Assembly (NCBI GenBank): GCA_944363885.1
Contig: CALVVO010000005.1
Location: 1 to 42,082 of the forward strand
Length of the DNA: 42,082 nucleotides
From: an uncultured Bacilli bacterium
Lineage (GTDB): Bacteria > Bacillota_I > Bacilli_A > RF39 > UBA660
Direction: 5' to 3'
The notes under the pieces are model-generated. The model was not told the origin of the DNA. It made no database searches and saw only the letters and a list, made by a program, of their open reading frames with translations. Below, one piece after another: positions 1-8,335 of this stretch. How positions within the stretch are numbered: position 1 is the stretch's first letter; each line of letters starts with the position of its first letter. Made by a program: the position numbers and the translations under genes.

Positions 1-36
1 TATTATAAGTTTAAGTTGATTTAAAGGAGGTAATAA

Positions 37-897
37 ATGAGTAAAGATAAATTAGAAACAATATCAAATCTTTTTGATGGTAATGAAATAAGAAGTATTT
101 GGAATAATGAAAAAGAAGAATATTATTTTAGTGTTGTTGATGTTATTAGTGCATTAACTAATGCTAATATCCCAAGAAATTATTGGAGCGATTTAAAAAG
201 AAAATTAAAAGAAGAAGGAAGTCAGTTGCACGAAAAAATCGTGCAACTCAAAATGAAGTCAAAAAAAGATGGAAAAAATTATTTGACTGACACTTTAGAT
301 ACTAAAGGAATATTGAGATTAATTGAATCAGTTCCTAGTCCTAAAGCTGAACCTTTTAAACTTTGGCTTGCTAATTTAGGTAGTGAAAGAATAGACGAGG
401 TATTTGATCCTGAAATTGCTATTAACAGAGCAGTAGATTATTATAGAAAACGAGGTTATAGTGATAAATGGATTAAGGATAGATTAGATGGTATTGTTGA
501 TAGAAAAAGGTTAACTGATGTTTGGAAAGATGGCGGTATCACTAAAAATTATGAATACGGGATACTAACAAATGAAATTTATCAAGAATGGTCTGGAATG
601 AAAGCAAGTGAATATAAAGCATTTAAAGGACTTCATAAAGAATCTTTAAGAGATAATATGTCTGATATAGAAGTTCTTTTAACAGACCTAGGTGAAACAG
701 CAACAAGAGAACTTGCTAAAAAACATAAGCCTTATGGTTTAGAACAAAATAAAAAAATAGCAAGAATGGGTGGTAATACTGCCAAAGTTGCTAGAGATGA
801 CCTTGAAAAGAAACTAGGAGAATCAGTAATAATAAAAAATAATAATTTAAACTACAAATATATTGATACACAAGATAAAATAGAAAATAAAAGTTAG
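37..897 (+). CDS. BRO-N domain protein, DinD-like (DNA-damage-inducible protein D family)
   Basis: The 286-residue product has an N-terminal BRO-N-like region (about residues 15-120; VVDVISAL near 33, SPKAEPFKLWLA near 101-112) and a C-terminal half ending in a basic ELAKKHKPYGLEQNKKIA...GGNTAKVARDDLEKK stretch, the arrangement I know from DinD-like proteins. BRO-N domains bind DNA and are common in phage antirepressors; DinD of E. coli is SOS-induced and inhibits RecA. Which role applies here is unknown. The start is well set by AAAGGAGG at 24-31. The stop is followed 17 nt later by the RhuM gene, so the two are probably cotranscribed. An exact 10-bp inverted repeat lies inside the coding region at 224-248. 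Family call is from recognition of motifs, not a search. Confidence 0.8.
   Translation: MSKDKLETISNLFDGNEIRSIWNNEKEEYYFSVVDVISALTNANIPRNYWSDLKRKLKEEGSQLHEKIVQLKMKSKKDGKNYLTDTLDTKGILRLIESVPSPKAEPFKLWLANLGSERIDEVFDPEIAINRAVDYYRKRGYSDKWIKDRLDGIVDRKRLTDVWKDGGITKNYEYGILTNEIYQEWSGMKASEYKAFKGLHKESLRDNMSDIEVLLTDLGETATRELAKKHKPYGLEQNKKIARMGGNTAKVARDDLEKKLGESVIIKNNNLNYKYIDTQDKIENKS
224..248. repeat. Perfect 10-bp inverted repeat inside the DinD-like gene
   Basis: AGTTGCACGA (224-233) and TCGTGCAACT (239-248) flank an AAAAA loop. The repeat encodes the QLHEKIVQL segment. A similar palindrome occurs at a comparable place in the next gene. Confidence 0.85.
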
Positions 898-913
898 CAG
901 GAGGTGGGAAAAA

Positions 914-1939
914 ATGCAAGATAAATTAATTGGTAATGAAAACAATATTTTATTTTATAGTGATGATGATGGAAACATTAAAGTTGAAGTAATTTTAGAA
1001 AATGACGATGTTTGGTTAAATACGGAAGCTATGGCTACACTTTTTAATATTAATAGAAGCGGCGTTGTTAGACATATTAGTAATATTTATAAAGATGAAG
1101 AATTAGAAGAAAATTCAACTTGTGCAAAAATTGCACAAGTTCAAAAAGAAGGTAACCGTGAGGTTAAGAGAGTTTTTTCATATTATAATCTTGATATGGT
1201 TATTTCTATTGGTTTTAGAGTTAATTCTAAAAAAGCAATAAAATTTAGAACTTGGGCAAATAAAATAATTAAGGATTATATGGTACAAGGTTTTGCTTTA
1301 AATGATGAAAGATTTATGAAGGCAAAAAAATCAGATCAAGAATATTTTAAAAGATTACTTGAAAGAATTAAATTAATTAGAACTAGTGAAAGAATGTTTT
1401 ATCAAAAAATTACTGATATATTTGCAGAATGTTCTATTGATTATGATAAAAATAGTGATATGGCTATAACATTTTATAAAACAATTCAAAATAAGTTTCA
1501 TTTTGCAATCACAGGACAAACAGCAGCAGAAATAATATATAGTAGAGTTGATTCTAAAAAGAAAAATATGGGACTTACTACTTGGGAAAATTCTCCAGAT
1601 GGGAAGATATTAAAATCTGATGTTATTATTGCTAAAAATTATTTAGGTGAAAAAGAAATTAATAACTTAAATAATTTAGTAAACTTATTTTTGGATATAG
1701 CTGAAAACAATGCAGAAAGAAATATTCCGATGTATATGAATGACTGGAAAAAAGAAGTAGAAAATGCTTTAACATTATTTCATTATGAAGTGTTAGAAGG
1801 TAAAGGTAAAATATCTCATAAAATGGCTGTAGAAAAAGCAGAAGATGAGTATGATAAATATAAAGTTATTCAAGATAAAAATTATATATCTGATTTTGAT
1901 AAATTATTAAATGAAGCAAAACAAATAGAAAATAAATAA
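914..1939 (+). CDS. RhuM family protein (virulence-associated RhuM-like)
   Basis: The 341-residue product matches the RhuM family: an N-terminal DNA-binding-like domain with VWLNTEAMATLFNINRSGV (about residues 33-51), then the family block YYNLDMVISIGFRVNSKKA (about 90-108) and FRTWANKIIKDYMVQGFALN, then a helical C-terminal half. RhuM was named from a Salmonella pathogenicity island gene; its biochemical role is not settled and it is often found on mobile islands. GGAGG at 901-905 sets the start. It follows the BRO-N gene with a 16-nt gap and is probably in one operon with it. A perfect 11-bp inverted repeat sits in the coding sequence at 1117-1141, within the STCAKIAQVQ segment. Confidence 0.85.
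   Translation: MQDKLIGNENNILFYSDDDGNIKVEVILENDDVWLNTEAMATLFNINRSGVVRHISNIYKDEELEENSTCAKIAQVQKEGNREVKRVFSYYNLDMVISIGFRVNSKKAIKFRTWANKIIKDYMVQGFALNDERFMKAKKSDQEYFKRLLERIKLIRTSERMFYQKITDIFAECSIDYDKNSDMAITFYKTIQNKFHFAITGQTAAEIIYSRVDSKKKNMGLTTWENSPDGKILKSDVIIAKNYLGEKEINNLNNLVNLFLDIAENNAERNIPMYMNDWKKEVENALTLFHYEVLEGKGKISHKMAVEKAEDEYDKYKVIQDKNYISDFDKLLNEAKQIENK
1117..1141. repeat. Perfect 11-bp inverted repeat inside the rhuM-like gene
   Basis: AACTTGTGCAA (1117-1127) and TTGCACAAGTT (1131-1141) flank an AAA loop. The core TTGCAC is shared with the palindrome in the upstream gene, but the two half-sites are in swapped order. Confidence 0.85.
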
Positions 1940-1981
1940 ATTTAATAATAATATATAAGATACTATAAAAATTTAAAACTT

Positions 1982-2719
1982 TTGTGTGTTATAGTAATAA
2001 CACCTTCCTTAAATAAAAGTTTCAAATTTCAAAGTGATTGGCCTAACAACTCAAGTCAAACTTATATCTTAGATTCATTACTATCAGATTTAAAAAATGA
2101 TGCAAATCGAGAATTACTAGAAGAAGGAGACAAGTTAATATTAAAAAGTAGTGTAAATTATCCAAATAATAGCAATTTGGTAAGTCAATCAATAACATTT
2201 AATAAAGAAATGGATTTAGAAAAAGTAGAAGTATTTAATGATGCAGGGGTAGCCCAAATAACATTAGTTGTAACAGAACTTAATTTAAAAGCAAATAATA
2301 CAAAAGAAATATTTAATTTAAGCAATATAATACAAGAATCTGAAGTTGATACAGAAACTGAAACTACAGGAACAATAGAAAATATAATTTATCCGATGTA
2401 TGTTCCAACTGGTACTATATACAGTAGTGAAGAGAAAATAACAAATGAGTCAAGTGAGAGAGTAATACTTACTTATACTGGAGAAAAACCTTTTATAATG
2501 ATAGAAGAAACTGCTCAAATACCTGATGAAACTGAGGTGACGGCGGTTAATGGCGAATTAGTTACTTACGGAAATATAGTTGGGGTAATTACAGATACAT
2601 CATTAAATTGGACTTCAAATGGAATGGAATACTATATAGTTAGCTCAAATATGAATGCTGAAGAATTACTACAAATTGCGGCTTCTACTGCAACAGTAGC
2701 AGTATCATCCATAAAATAA
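1982..2719 (+). pseudogene. 5'-truncated membrane-anchored protein with DUF4367-like C-terminus
   Basis: The frame is open from 1952 to the stop at 2717-2719, but has no ATG and no Shine-Dalgarno sequence near its 5' end; the only nominal start is TTG at 1982. The encoded segment begins with a basic stretch followed by what looks like the end of a membrane helix (LLCVIVIT), then about 230 residues of extracytoplasmic-type sequence. The end (SLNWTSNGMEYYIVSS...AEELLQIAAS) resembles DUF4367, seen in membrane anchors and anti-sigma-like proteins of Firmicutes. I infer that the cytoplasmic domain and the rest of the helix were lost, perhaps when the upstream BRO-N/RhuM pair arrived. Alternatively, TTG 1982 is used and a short protein is made. 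A terminator follows directly, as expected for a former operon end. Confidence 0.5.
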
Positions 2720-2740
2720 CGTCTAAAAATAGACGTTTTT
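2719..2740 (+). terminator. Intrinsic terminator after the truncated gene
   Basis: ACGTCT (2719-2724) pairs with AGACGT (2731-2736) around an AAAAAT loop and runs into a T tract; it begins at the stop codon. Confidence 0.8.
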
Positions 2741-2782
2741 CTATTTTTAAATACAAAACATGTAAAAAATATGCTAAATCAC

Positions 2783-2811
2783 TTGATTTTTAGGGATAGT
2801 ATTAGTAAAAT
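2783..2811 (+). promoter_or_regulatory. Promoter for the HU gene
   Basis: TTGATT (2783-2788), a 17-bp spacer and TAAAAT (2806-2811). This leaves a leader of about 45 nt before the HU start. Confidence 0.7.
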
Positions 2812-2862
2812 GATAAATGTAAGCATAAGTTGCTTAAAAAAATATAATGGAGGTAGTAGGAA

Positions 2863-3135
2863 ATGACTAAAAATGCATTAGTTGAATTCATAGCTGCAAA
2901 AGCTGGTTTAACAAAAGCAGATGCTGCAAGAGCATTAGAAGCTACATTAGAAGGAATTGAAAATGGATTAAAAAAAGAGGGAAAGGTATCATTAGTAGGA
3001 TTTGGTACTTTTTCAGCTAAAAAAAGACCTGCTAGAGAAGGTATTAATCCATTAACTAAACAACCATTGAAGATTCCTGCAAAAACAGTTGCTTCATTTA
3101 AGGCTGGAAGCAAATTAAAAGATGCTTTAAATTAA
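2863..3135 (+). CDS. hup: DNA-binding protein HU
   Basis: This 90-residue protein is a full-length HU: N-terminal helices (TKNALVEFIAAKAGLTKADA), the VGFGTF turn at about 46-51 and the beta-arm with the R-x-G-x-N-P-x-T motif (REGINPLTKQP, about 58-68), ending FKAGSKLKDALN. HU dimers bend and compact DNA non-specifically and support replication, repair and recombination. GGAGG at 2850-2854 precedes the ATG. The gene is monocistronic: it has its own promoter at 2783-2811 and a terminator right after the stop. Nothing unusual is seen. Confidence 0.97.
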   Translation: MTKNALVEFIAAKAGLTKADAARALEATLEGIENGLKKEGKVSLVGFGTFSAKKRPAREGINPLTKQPLKIPAKTVASFKAGSKLKDALN

Positions 3136-3159
3136 AAAGGCCATTTGGCTTTTTTTTTA
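3135..3159 (+). terminator. Intrinsic terminator after hup
   Basis: AAAGGCCA pairs with TGGCTTTT across a TT loop (with one G-T pair), followed by a run of nine or more T. Confidence 0.75.
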
Positions 3160-3172
3160 TATTGAAATGTAA

Positions 3173-3178
3173 TATAAT
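3173..3178 (+). promoter_or_regulatory. -10 box just upstream of cca (leaderless configuration)
   Basis: TATAAT at 3173-3178 would start transcription near 3185, two bases before the cca ATG at 3187. No Shine-Dalgarno sequence is present before that ATG. The -35 region is only a T-rich stretch. Confidence 0.5.
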
Positions 3179-3186
3179 ATTTATAT

Positions 3187-4266
3187 ATGAAAGAAAAGTA
3201 TTTTGAAATATTAAAAGTATTAAATGACAATGGCTATGAAGCATATATAGTAGGCGGATTTGTTCGCGATAAACTTTTGGGGATAAATACAAGTGATATA
3301 GACATATGCACATCAGCAACTCCTAAGGAAGTATTAAACATTTTTAAAAACAACGTAAAAGTGATAGAAGAATATGGAGCGGTTAAGCTTACTTTAGATG
3401 ATAATACAGTAGATATCACTACATTTAGAACAGAGGAAAATTATATAAATAATAAACCTACAAAAGTTAATTATACGAAGAGTTTAAAAGATGATTTATT
3501 AAGAAGAGATTTTACAATAAATACAATATGTTTAGATAAAGAATCAAATATTATTGATCCATTAAATGCTATAAATGATCTAAGACATAAGTTGCTAAAA
3601 GTTGTAGGAAACACAGAACAAAAACTAGAAGAGGATGCAACTAGGATGCTTAGAAGTTTAAGATTTATGGCTGTATATAATTTTACACTTGATAAACAAT
3701 TGTATGATTATATATTAAGTAATAAAGAAAAGTTCGCTACTATAAGTTACACAAAGAGGAAAGAAGAATTAGACAAATTGTTTAAAAATGATAAAATTAA
3801 GGTGTTTTTAGACTTTATAAAAGAGCATGACATAGAAAGGTTTTTAGGCATAAAATCAAATAACTTTGTGGAAACAGGGACAATAATAGGTGTATGGGCT
3901 CAATTAGAAGTGAATGAAGGCTATCAGTTTACAAAAAATGAACGAGAAGAAATAAAAAAGATAAAAGAGATAATTTATGATAAAAACATTTCAAAAGAAA
4001 CAATATATCATTATGGTTTATACTTATCGATGATTGCTGGAGATATATTAGGAGTAGATAAAGCAATAATAAATGAAATATATAAAAATTTACCAATAAA
4101 AAGCGCTAAAGATATGAATATAACTTATTTAGATATTCAAGAAATAACAAATGCAAGACCAAAAATTATAAATAATATTCTTAAAAATCTTGAAACTGAA
4201 ATTTTAAATGGTAAAATAGAAAATAATCGTGAAAAGTTAATAGAAAAAATTAAGGAGTATTTATGA
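3187..4266 (+). CDS. cca: CCA-adding tRNA nucleotidyltransferase
   Basis: The 359-residue product is a class II CCA-adding enzyme, which completes or repairs the 3' CCA end of tRNAs. Seen motifs: the nucleotidyltransferase G-G-x-V-R-D (VGGFVRDKLLG, residues 22-32), the metal-binding DxD (SDIDICTSATP, 36-46), LLRRDFTINTICLD (about 108-121) and the EEDATRMLRSLRF segment (about 151-163). Length is a little under the ~400 of B. subtilis. The ATG lacks a Shine-Dalgarno sequence, and a TATAAT sits 8 bases upstream, so the transcript is probably leaderless. The stop overlaps the dnaD start (ATGA), indicating one cca-dnaD-nth transcript. These three lie in the same order, though with other genes between cca and dnaD, in Bacillus. 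Confidence 0.93.
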   Translation: MKEKYFEILKVLNDNGYEAYIVGGFVRDKLLGINTSDIDICTSATPKEVLNIFKNNVKVIEEYGAVKLTLDDNTVDITTFRTEENYINNKPTKVNYTKSLKDDLLRRDFTINTICLDKESNIIDPLNAINDLRHKLLKVVGNTEQKLEEDATRMLRSLRFMAVYNFTLDKQLYDYILSNKEKFATISYTKRKEELDKLFKNDKIKVFLDFIKEHDIERFLGIKSNNFVETGTIIGVWAQLEVNEGYQFTKNEREEIKKIKEIIYDKNISKETIYHYGLYLSMIAGDILGVDKAIINEIYKNLPIKSAKDMNITYLDIQEITNARPKIINNILKNLETEILNGKIENNREKLIEKIKEYL

Positions 4267-4859
4267 AAGAATTGAAAGAATTTTTAAAAACTAAAAGTTT
4301 TGTAATTAACTCTAGTGTTTTAAAAAACATATGTAATTTAGATATTAACTTAAAAGAATTCATTTTAATTTTGTATTTTATAAATATAGATAATCATTTA
4401 GATTTAGAAAACATAAAAAAATATATAGATTTAGGGGATGAAGAAATACTTAATATATATACATCGCTAATTAATAAAGGATTAATTGAAACTAAACTTA
4501 ATAAAAATGAAACAACAATAGATGAAGAAGTAAGTTTAGATTTATTTTATGATAAGCTTATATTGAGTAAAAAAGATGAGCCAAAAGAAACAGATATATT
4601 TGAAGTATTTGAAAATGAATTTGGGCGTACGTTAAGTCCAATAGAATATGAAACTATAAATACATGGTTAGATAGTAATATTGATGAAGAGACTATTAAA
4701 AGTGCTTTGAAAGAAGCGGTTTTAAATGGAGTAACAAATTTAAAATATATAAATAGTATTTTATATGAATGGACAAAGAAAGGTATTAAAAGTAAATCTT
4801 TAGAAGAAACAAAGGATTTTAAAGATTTATTTGATTATGATTGGCTGAAAGATGAATAG
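4263..4859 (+). CDS. dnaD: DnaD-like replication initiation protein
   Basis: This 198-residue protein has the DnaD/DnaB_2 C-terminal domain (about residues 115-180: FEVFENEFGRTLSPIEYETINTW then YINSILYEWTKKGI). In Bacillus, DnaD is recruited to DnaA-bound origins and to restart sites and helps load the helicase with DnaB and DnaI, both of which are encoded at 16.3-18.4 kb. The N-terminal part (1-100) is helical and looks like a diverged winged-helix domain. The gene overlaps cca by 4 nt and nth by 8 nt, so it is translationally coupled on both sides. The dnaD-nth order is the Bacillus order, which supports the name. Confidence 0.88.
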   Translation: MKELKEFLKTKSFVINSSVLKNICNLDINLKEFILILYFINIDNHLDLENIKKYIDLGDEEILNIYTSLINKGLIETKLNKNETTIDEEVSLDLFYDKLILSKKDEPKETDIFEVFENEFGRTLSPIEYETINTWLDSNIDEETIKSALKEAVLNGVTNLKYINSILYEWTKKGIKSKSLEETKDFKDLFDYDWLKDE

Positions 4860-5472
4860 TAAAGAAATATTAGAAATATTAGATAATTATATTCCTAATC
4901 CAAAATGTGAGCTGGAATTTAATAAAGATTATGAATTGGTATTAGCAGTAATGTTAAGTGCACAAACGACAGATAGAAGAGTGAATATGGTGACTAGAAA
5001 ATTGTTTCTAGAGTGTGATTCACTAGAGAAATTAAATGAATTATCTACTAAAGAAATCGAAAATAAAATAAAAACTATTGGAATGTATAGGCAGAAAGCA
5101 AAACATTTTAAAAATATTGTTAGCAATTTATTAAAAATCGGATATGTACCAAATGATAGAAAGTATTTAGAAAGTTTAAGCGGAGTGGGTCGGAAAAGTG
5201 CTAATGTTGTACTTGCTGTGTTGTATAATGAACCTTGCATAGCAGTTGATACACATGTAACAAGGGTAAGTAAAAGACTTGGATTAGTAAATGAGGAAGA
5301 TGATGTCTTAAAAATAGAACAAAAGCTTATGAAATTTTTTCCTAAACAGATGTGGACAAAAGTGCATTATCAATTAGTTTTATTTGGCAGATATCGCTGT
5401 TTAGCAAAAAAACCATTATGTGAAAGCTGTAAATTTAAAAGGATTTGTACATATAAAAAGAGTTCAGAATGA
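4852..5472 (+). CDS. nth: Endonuclease III (DNA glycosylase/AP lyase)
   Basis: The 206-residue protein removes oxidised pyrimidines in base excision repair and cleaves at the abasic site. The helix-hairpin-helix is clear (LSGVGRKSANVVLAV, about residues 106-120, holding the catalytic Lys), followed by VDTHVTRVSKRLGL with the catalytic Asp (about 130-143). The C-terminal [4Fe-4S] cluster motif C-x6-C-x2-C-x5-C is intact (CLAKKPLCESCKFKRIC, about 184-200). Length is normal for the family. It overlaps dnaD by 8 nt and ends inside the loop of a bidirectional terminator shared with the convergent PBP1 gene. Confidence 0.96.
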   Translation: MNSKEILEILDNYIPNPKCELEFNKDYELVLAVMLSAQTTDRRVNMVTRKLFLECDSLEKLNELSTKEIENKIKTIGMYRQKAKHFKNIVSNLLKIGYVPNDRKYLESLSGVGRKSANVVLAVLYNEPCIAVDTHVTRVSKRLGLVNEEDDVLKIEQKLMKFFPKQMWTKVHYQLVLFGRYRCLAKKPLCESCKFKRICTYKKSSE

Positions 5473-5486
5473 TATGAACTCTTTTT
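5455..5486. terminator. Bidirectional terminator between nth and the PBP1 gene
   Basis: AAAAAGAGTTCA (5455-5466) pairs perfectly with TGAACTCTTTTT (5475-5486). The nth stop lies in the 8-nt loop and the PBP1 stop at 5486-5488 touches the right arm, so one 12-bp hairpin serves both strands. Confidence 0.9.
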
Positions 5487-8335
5487 TATTCAATGTAAAT
5501 GCTTCTACCTTCACTATTATATGTAACGCCTAGATATATGACGTGATAAGTTATTTGATACCAACCTTTTTGTGAAGTATCTATATCAGATAAGCTATTT
5601 AATGTTTCATTAGTAACTCTATTTTTAACGGTCATAGTAATAGTACTTTTGTCAATTGTGTCAGTAACATCTAGTCCATTTACAATTATTTTAATCGTAT
5701 TTATTCCAGCATCTGGAACAGTACTTCCTATACTTATTGTTGGATGAATTTTGCCACTTTCTTCTAAGGCTAATAGTTCAATATCAACTTTAGTGGCGGA
5801 TCCTGTAATTGATTTAGTCATACCATTACTAGCATTAGCTTTAAATTTACTATAAGCACTTTTAACTACTACTTCATTATATCCAGTTGTATTACTGATA
5901 GAATATGTTGTATCAGTTGTAAATCCAACGTATTTTAAAGTATCTCCATTTTTCAAGTAAATATCAAATCCAAAATCTCCCATATATGTACTATTATACT
6001 GTATTCTTAAATTGTAGTATTTTTCAGAATACTTTCCATAATTAGTATTAAAATAATTTTTTAAATATTCTTCCGTGGAAACTTCTGGAACGCCAGGAGA
6101 CGTCCAACTTAAAGTGGCACCATTATTTGTTTCTATAACATTTAAATCAGTAGGATCGGAAAGTTTGGCAAATCTTTGGGATACTTCAGATGGTTCAGTT
6201 CCTTTAATGAATAAGTGTGTTTCTACTAAATTATCAGGAGTGTATTCGCTAGCTAATTGGGCCGGAATGGTTTCGAGTTCTACTTTTACTGAACTAATTC
6301 CTCCTGGATTAGTAAATTTTGAATTTTTTTCGAATAAGTTATTTAAAAGTACACCTTGTATTTTGTTTCTGTTATTTGTTGAAGAACTCATTGTATTATA
6401 ATAATCGCTATATAGTTCGTCATAACCATACCAAAATGATAAAGTATAATCTGGACTATATGTTGCTACCCATGAGTCGCGAATTGTACTAGATGGAACT
6501 CCATATTCTTTGAGAGCTTTATCATCATAACTACTTGTACCTGTTTTTGTTGCAATTTGTGTTCTGCTAACTTTTACTGTTGACGGTGTAACATTAAATA
6601 ATATAGTTGTAATCATATATGCAGTCTGAGGGGACATAACCTTTTCTCTTTTGTGTTTTGGCTCAACAACTTCTCCAGTATCTCTATAAACAATTTTATT
6701 TACAGTGTATGGTTCAGTGAAATAACCGCCGTTAGCAAATGCAGAGTAAGCTCCAGCAAGTTCAGTAGGCGTGACGCCATTAAATCCTCCAACAGCGTGT
6801 GCTTCATGTAAATATCCATCAGTAGTTTCAGGAGTAATACCTAAAGATGTAGCAAAATTATATTTTAAATCGTTATCGATGGTTTGAAAAGCTTGAAGAG
6901 CAACTGTATTTTTACTCTTAGACAATGCATATTTTAAAGTTACTAATCCATCGTATTGATTATTCCAGTTAGAAATCACTTGGCCGCTAGAATATGCAAT
7001 ATCATCTTCATCAAAGAATGGAGTATATGTAGACCATTTTAAATATTCAATACCGGGACCATATTCAAAGATTGGTTTAGCTGTAGATCCTGGGTGACTA
7101 TCAATTTCTGTTGCATAATTAAAACCTAATTCTCTATCTTTATTTCTACCTGCACCAACAGCTATCATTGCACCGGTATTATTATTTATCATACTTATTC
7201 CAACTTGTATTTTTTCATCTTTAAATTCATAACCTAATTCTTCATTATAAAATTTATTAATAACATCTTGTTTACTTTTATCAATGGTACTATAAATTTC
7301 CATTGAAACATCATAAGGACTAACGCCGTATTTATTAATTATTTCTTTAACAACCGTATCAACAGCTCCTTGATATTCGCTTACTGAAGAAGTATTTGAA
7401 TTAACTAATAAGTCTTGAATGTCAATACTTTTTGCAGTTTCACATTCTTCTTTAGTTATATATCCATGTCGTAACATTAAGTTTAAAACAACATTTTTTC
7501 TAGCATTGGCATTATCTGGGTAGACATAAGGGTCATATGCAGTTGGTGCTTGGAATAATCCTGCTATCATTGCAGCTTCAGGAAGTGATAAATTTCCGAC
7601 ACTTTTGCCAAAATATACTTGAGAAGCTTGTTCAACTCCATGTGCGCCACTACCTAAGAAAGGTCCATTTACATAAAATTCAATTATTTCTTCTTTTGTA
7701 TAATTTTTTTCAACTTTAAATACTGCCATATAAATATCAGTAAATTTTCTAATAATACCTTCAATACCAGTAGAAGTAGTATCTGTCCATGTGTTTTTTA
7801 CTACTTGCATTGTTAAAGTAGACGCTCCTCCAGCATCTGAATTTCCCATGAGTTGACCAAAAGAGGCTTTTAGAAATCTAAATAAATCGAATCCGTTATG
7901 TTGGAAAAACCTAGAGTCTTCAGTAGCAATTAAAGCATCAATAAAGACTTGACTCAGCTCATCATAAGTAACTTTTTCACGTTTTTCAACTGTGTCATCT
8001 CCGACACTAGTACCTAATGTAGCCATTATTTCTCCATTTGAAAAATATATAATTGATGCTTCTTTTTCATACAATTTATCCGGATCAAAAGCAGGTGCTT
8101 TTACTATAATATATAAGCCAAATGCAATAATAGCTAATAAAAATATTATAGCTAAAGAAGTTATTGCTATTAAAATATAATAGCCAATTTTAGAATTCTT
8201 AATTTTCTTATCTTTTTTAACTTTTTTATTTTTTTTAACTTTTTTTTCTTCTTTATCAGTTTTAAGTTTGGCTTTAATTTTGCTTCCTTTATTTCTGATT
8301 TTGTTAAAATTAATTTTATTTTTTATACTTGTCAT
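5486..8335 (-). CDS. ponA: Class A penicillin-binding protein (PBP1, bifunctional)
   Basis: The 949-residue protein polymerises and cross-links peptidoglycan on the outer face of the membrane. It has a very Lys-rich cytoplasmic tail (1-50), one membrane helix (about 52-76), a GT51 glycosyltransferase domain with the EDxxFxxHxG motif (ATEDSRFFQHNG) and GASTLTMQVVKN, then a transpeptidase domain with STAK (in SHPGSTAKPIF), SKN (in LSKSKNTVAL) and KTGTS. After about residue 700 come a fibronectin type III-like stretch (DPTDLNVIETNNGATLSW) and a further beta-rich domain. It overlaps recU by 4 nt. In Bacillus ponA and recU are paired the same way and face dnaD-nth, so the locus is conserved. Confidence 0.95.
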   Translation of the reverse strand: MTSIKNKINFNKIRNKGSKIKAKLKTDKEEKKVKKNKKVKKDKKIKNSKIGYYILIAITSLAIIFLLAIIAFGLYIIVKAPAFDPDKLYEKEASIIYFSNGEIMATLGTSVGDDTVEKREKVTYDELSQVFIDALIATEDSRFFQHNGFDLFRFLKASFGQLMGNSDAGGASTLTMQVVKNTWTDTTSTGIEGIIRKFTDIYMAVFKVEKNYTKEEIIEFYVNGPFLGSGAHGVEQASQVYFGKSVGNLSLPEAAMIAGLFQAPTAYDPYVYPDNANARKNVVLNLMLRHGYITKEECETAKSIDIQDLLVNSNTSSVSEYQGAVDTVVKEIINKYGVSPYDVSMEIYSTIDKSKQDVINKFYNEELGYEFKDEKIQVGISMINNNTGAMIAVGAGRNKDRELGFNYATEIDSHPGSTAKPIFEYGPGIEYLKWSTYTPFFDEDDIAYSSGQVISNWNNQYDGLVTLKYALSKSKNTVALQAFQTIDNDLKYNFATSLGITPETTDGYLHEAHAVGGFNGVTPTELAGAYSAFANGGYFTEPYTVNKIVYRDTGEVVEPKHKREKVMSPQTAYMITTILFNVTPSTVKVSRTQIATKTGTSSYDDKALKEYGVPSSTIRDSWVATYSPDYTLSFWYGYDELYSDYYNTMSSSTNNRNKIQGVLLNNLFEKNSKFTNPGGISSVKVELETIPAQLASEYTPDNLVETHLFIKGTEPSEVSQRFAKLSDPTDLNVIETNNGATLSWTSPGVPEVSTEEYLKNYFNTNYGKYSEKYYNLRIQYNSTYMGDFGFDIYLKNGDTLKYVGFTTDTTYSISNTTGYNEVVVKSAYSKFKANASNGMTKSITGSATKVDIELLALEESGKIHPTISIGSTVPDAGINTIKIIVNGLDVTDTIDKSTITMTVKNRVTNETLNSLSDIDTSQKGWYQITYHVIYLGVTYNSEGRSIYIE

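Noticed and set aside
1986-2003. Inverted repeat GTGTTAT-AGTA-ATAACAC at the start of the truncated gene as an insertion site
   Set aside because: Only 7 bp, lies in codons of the predicted membrane helix end (V-I-V-I-T), and no direct repeat flanks the accessory pair.
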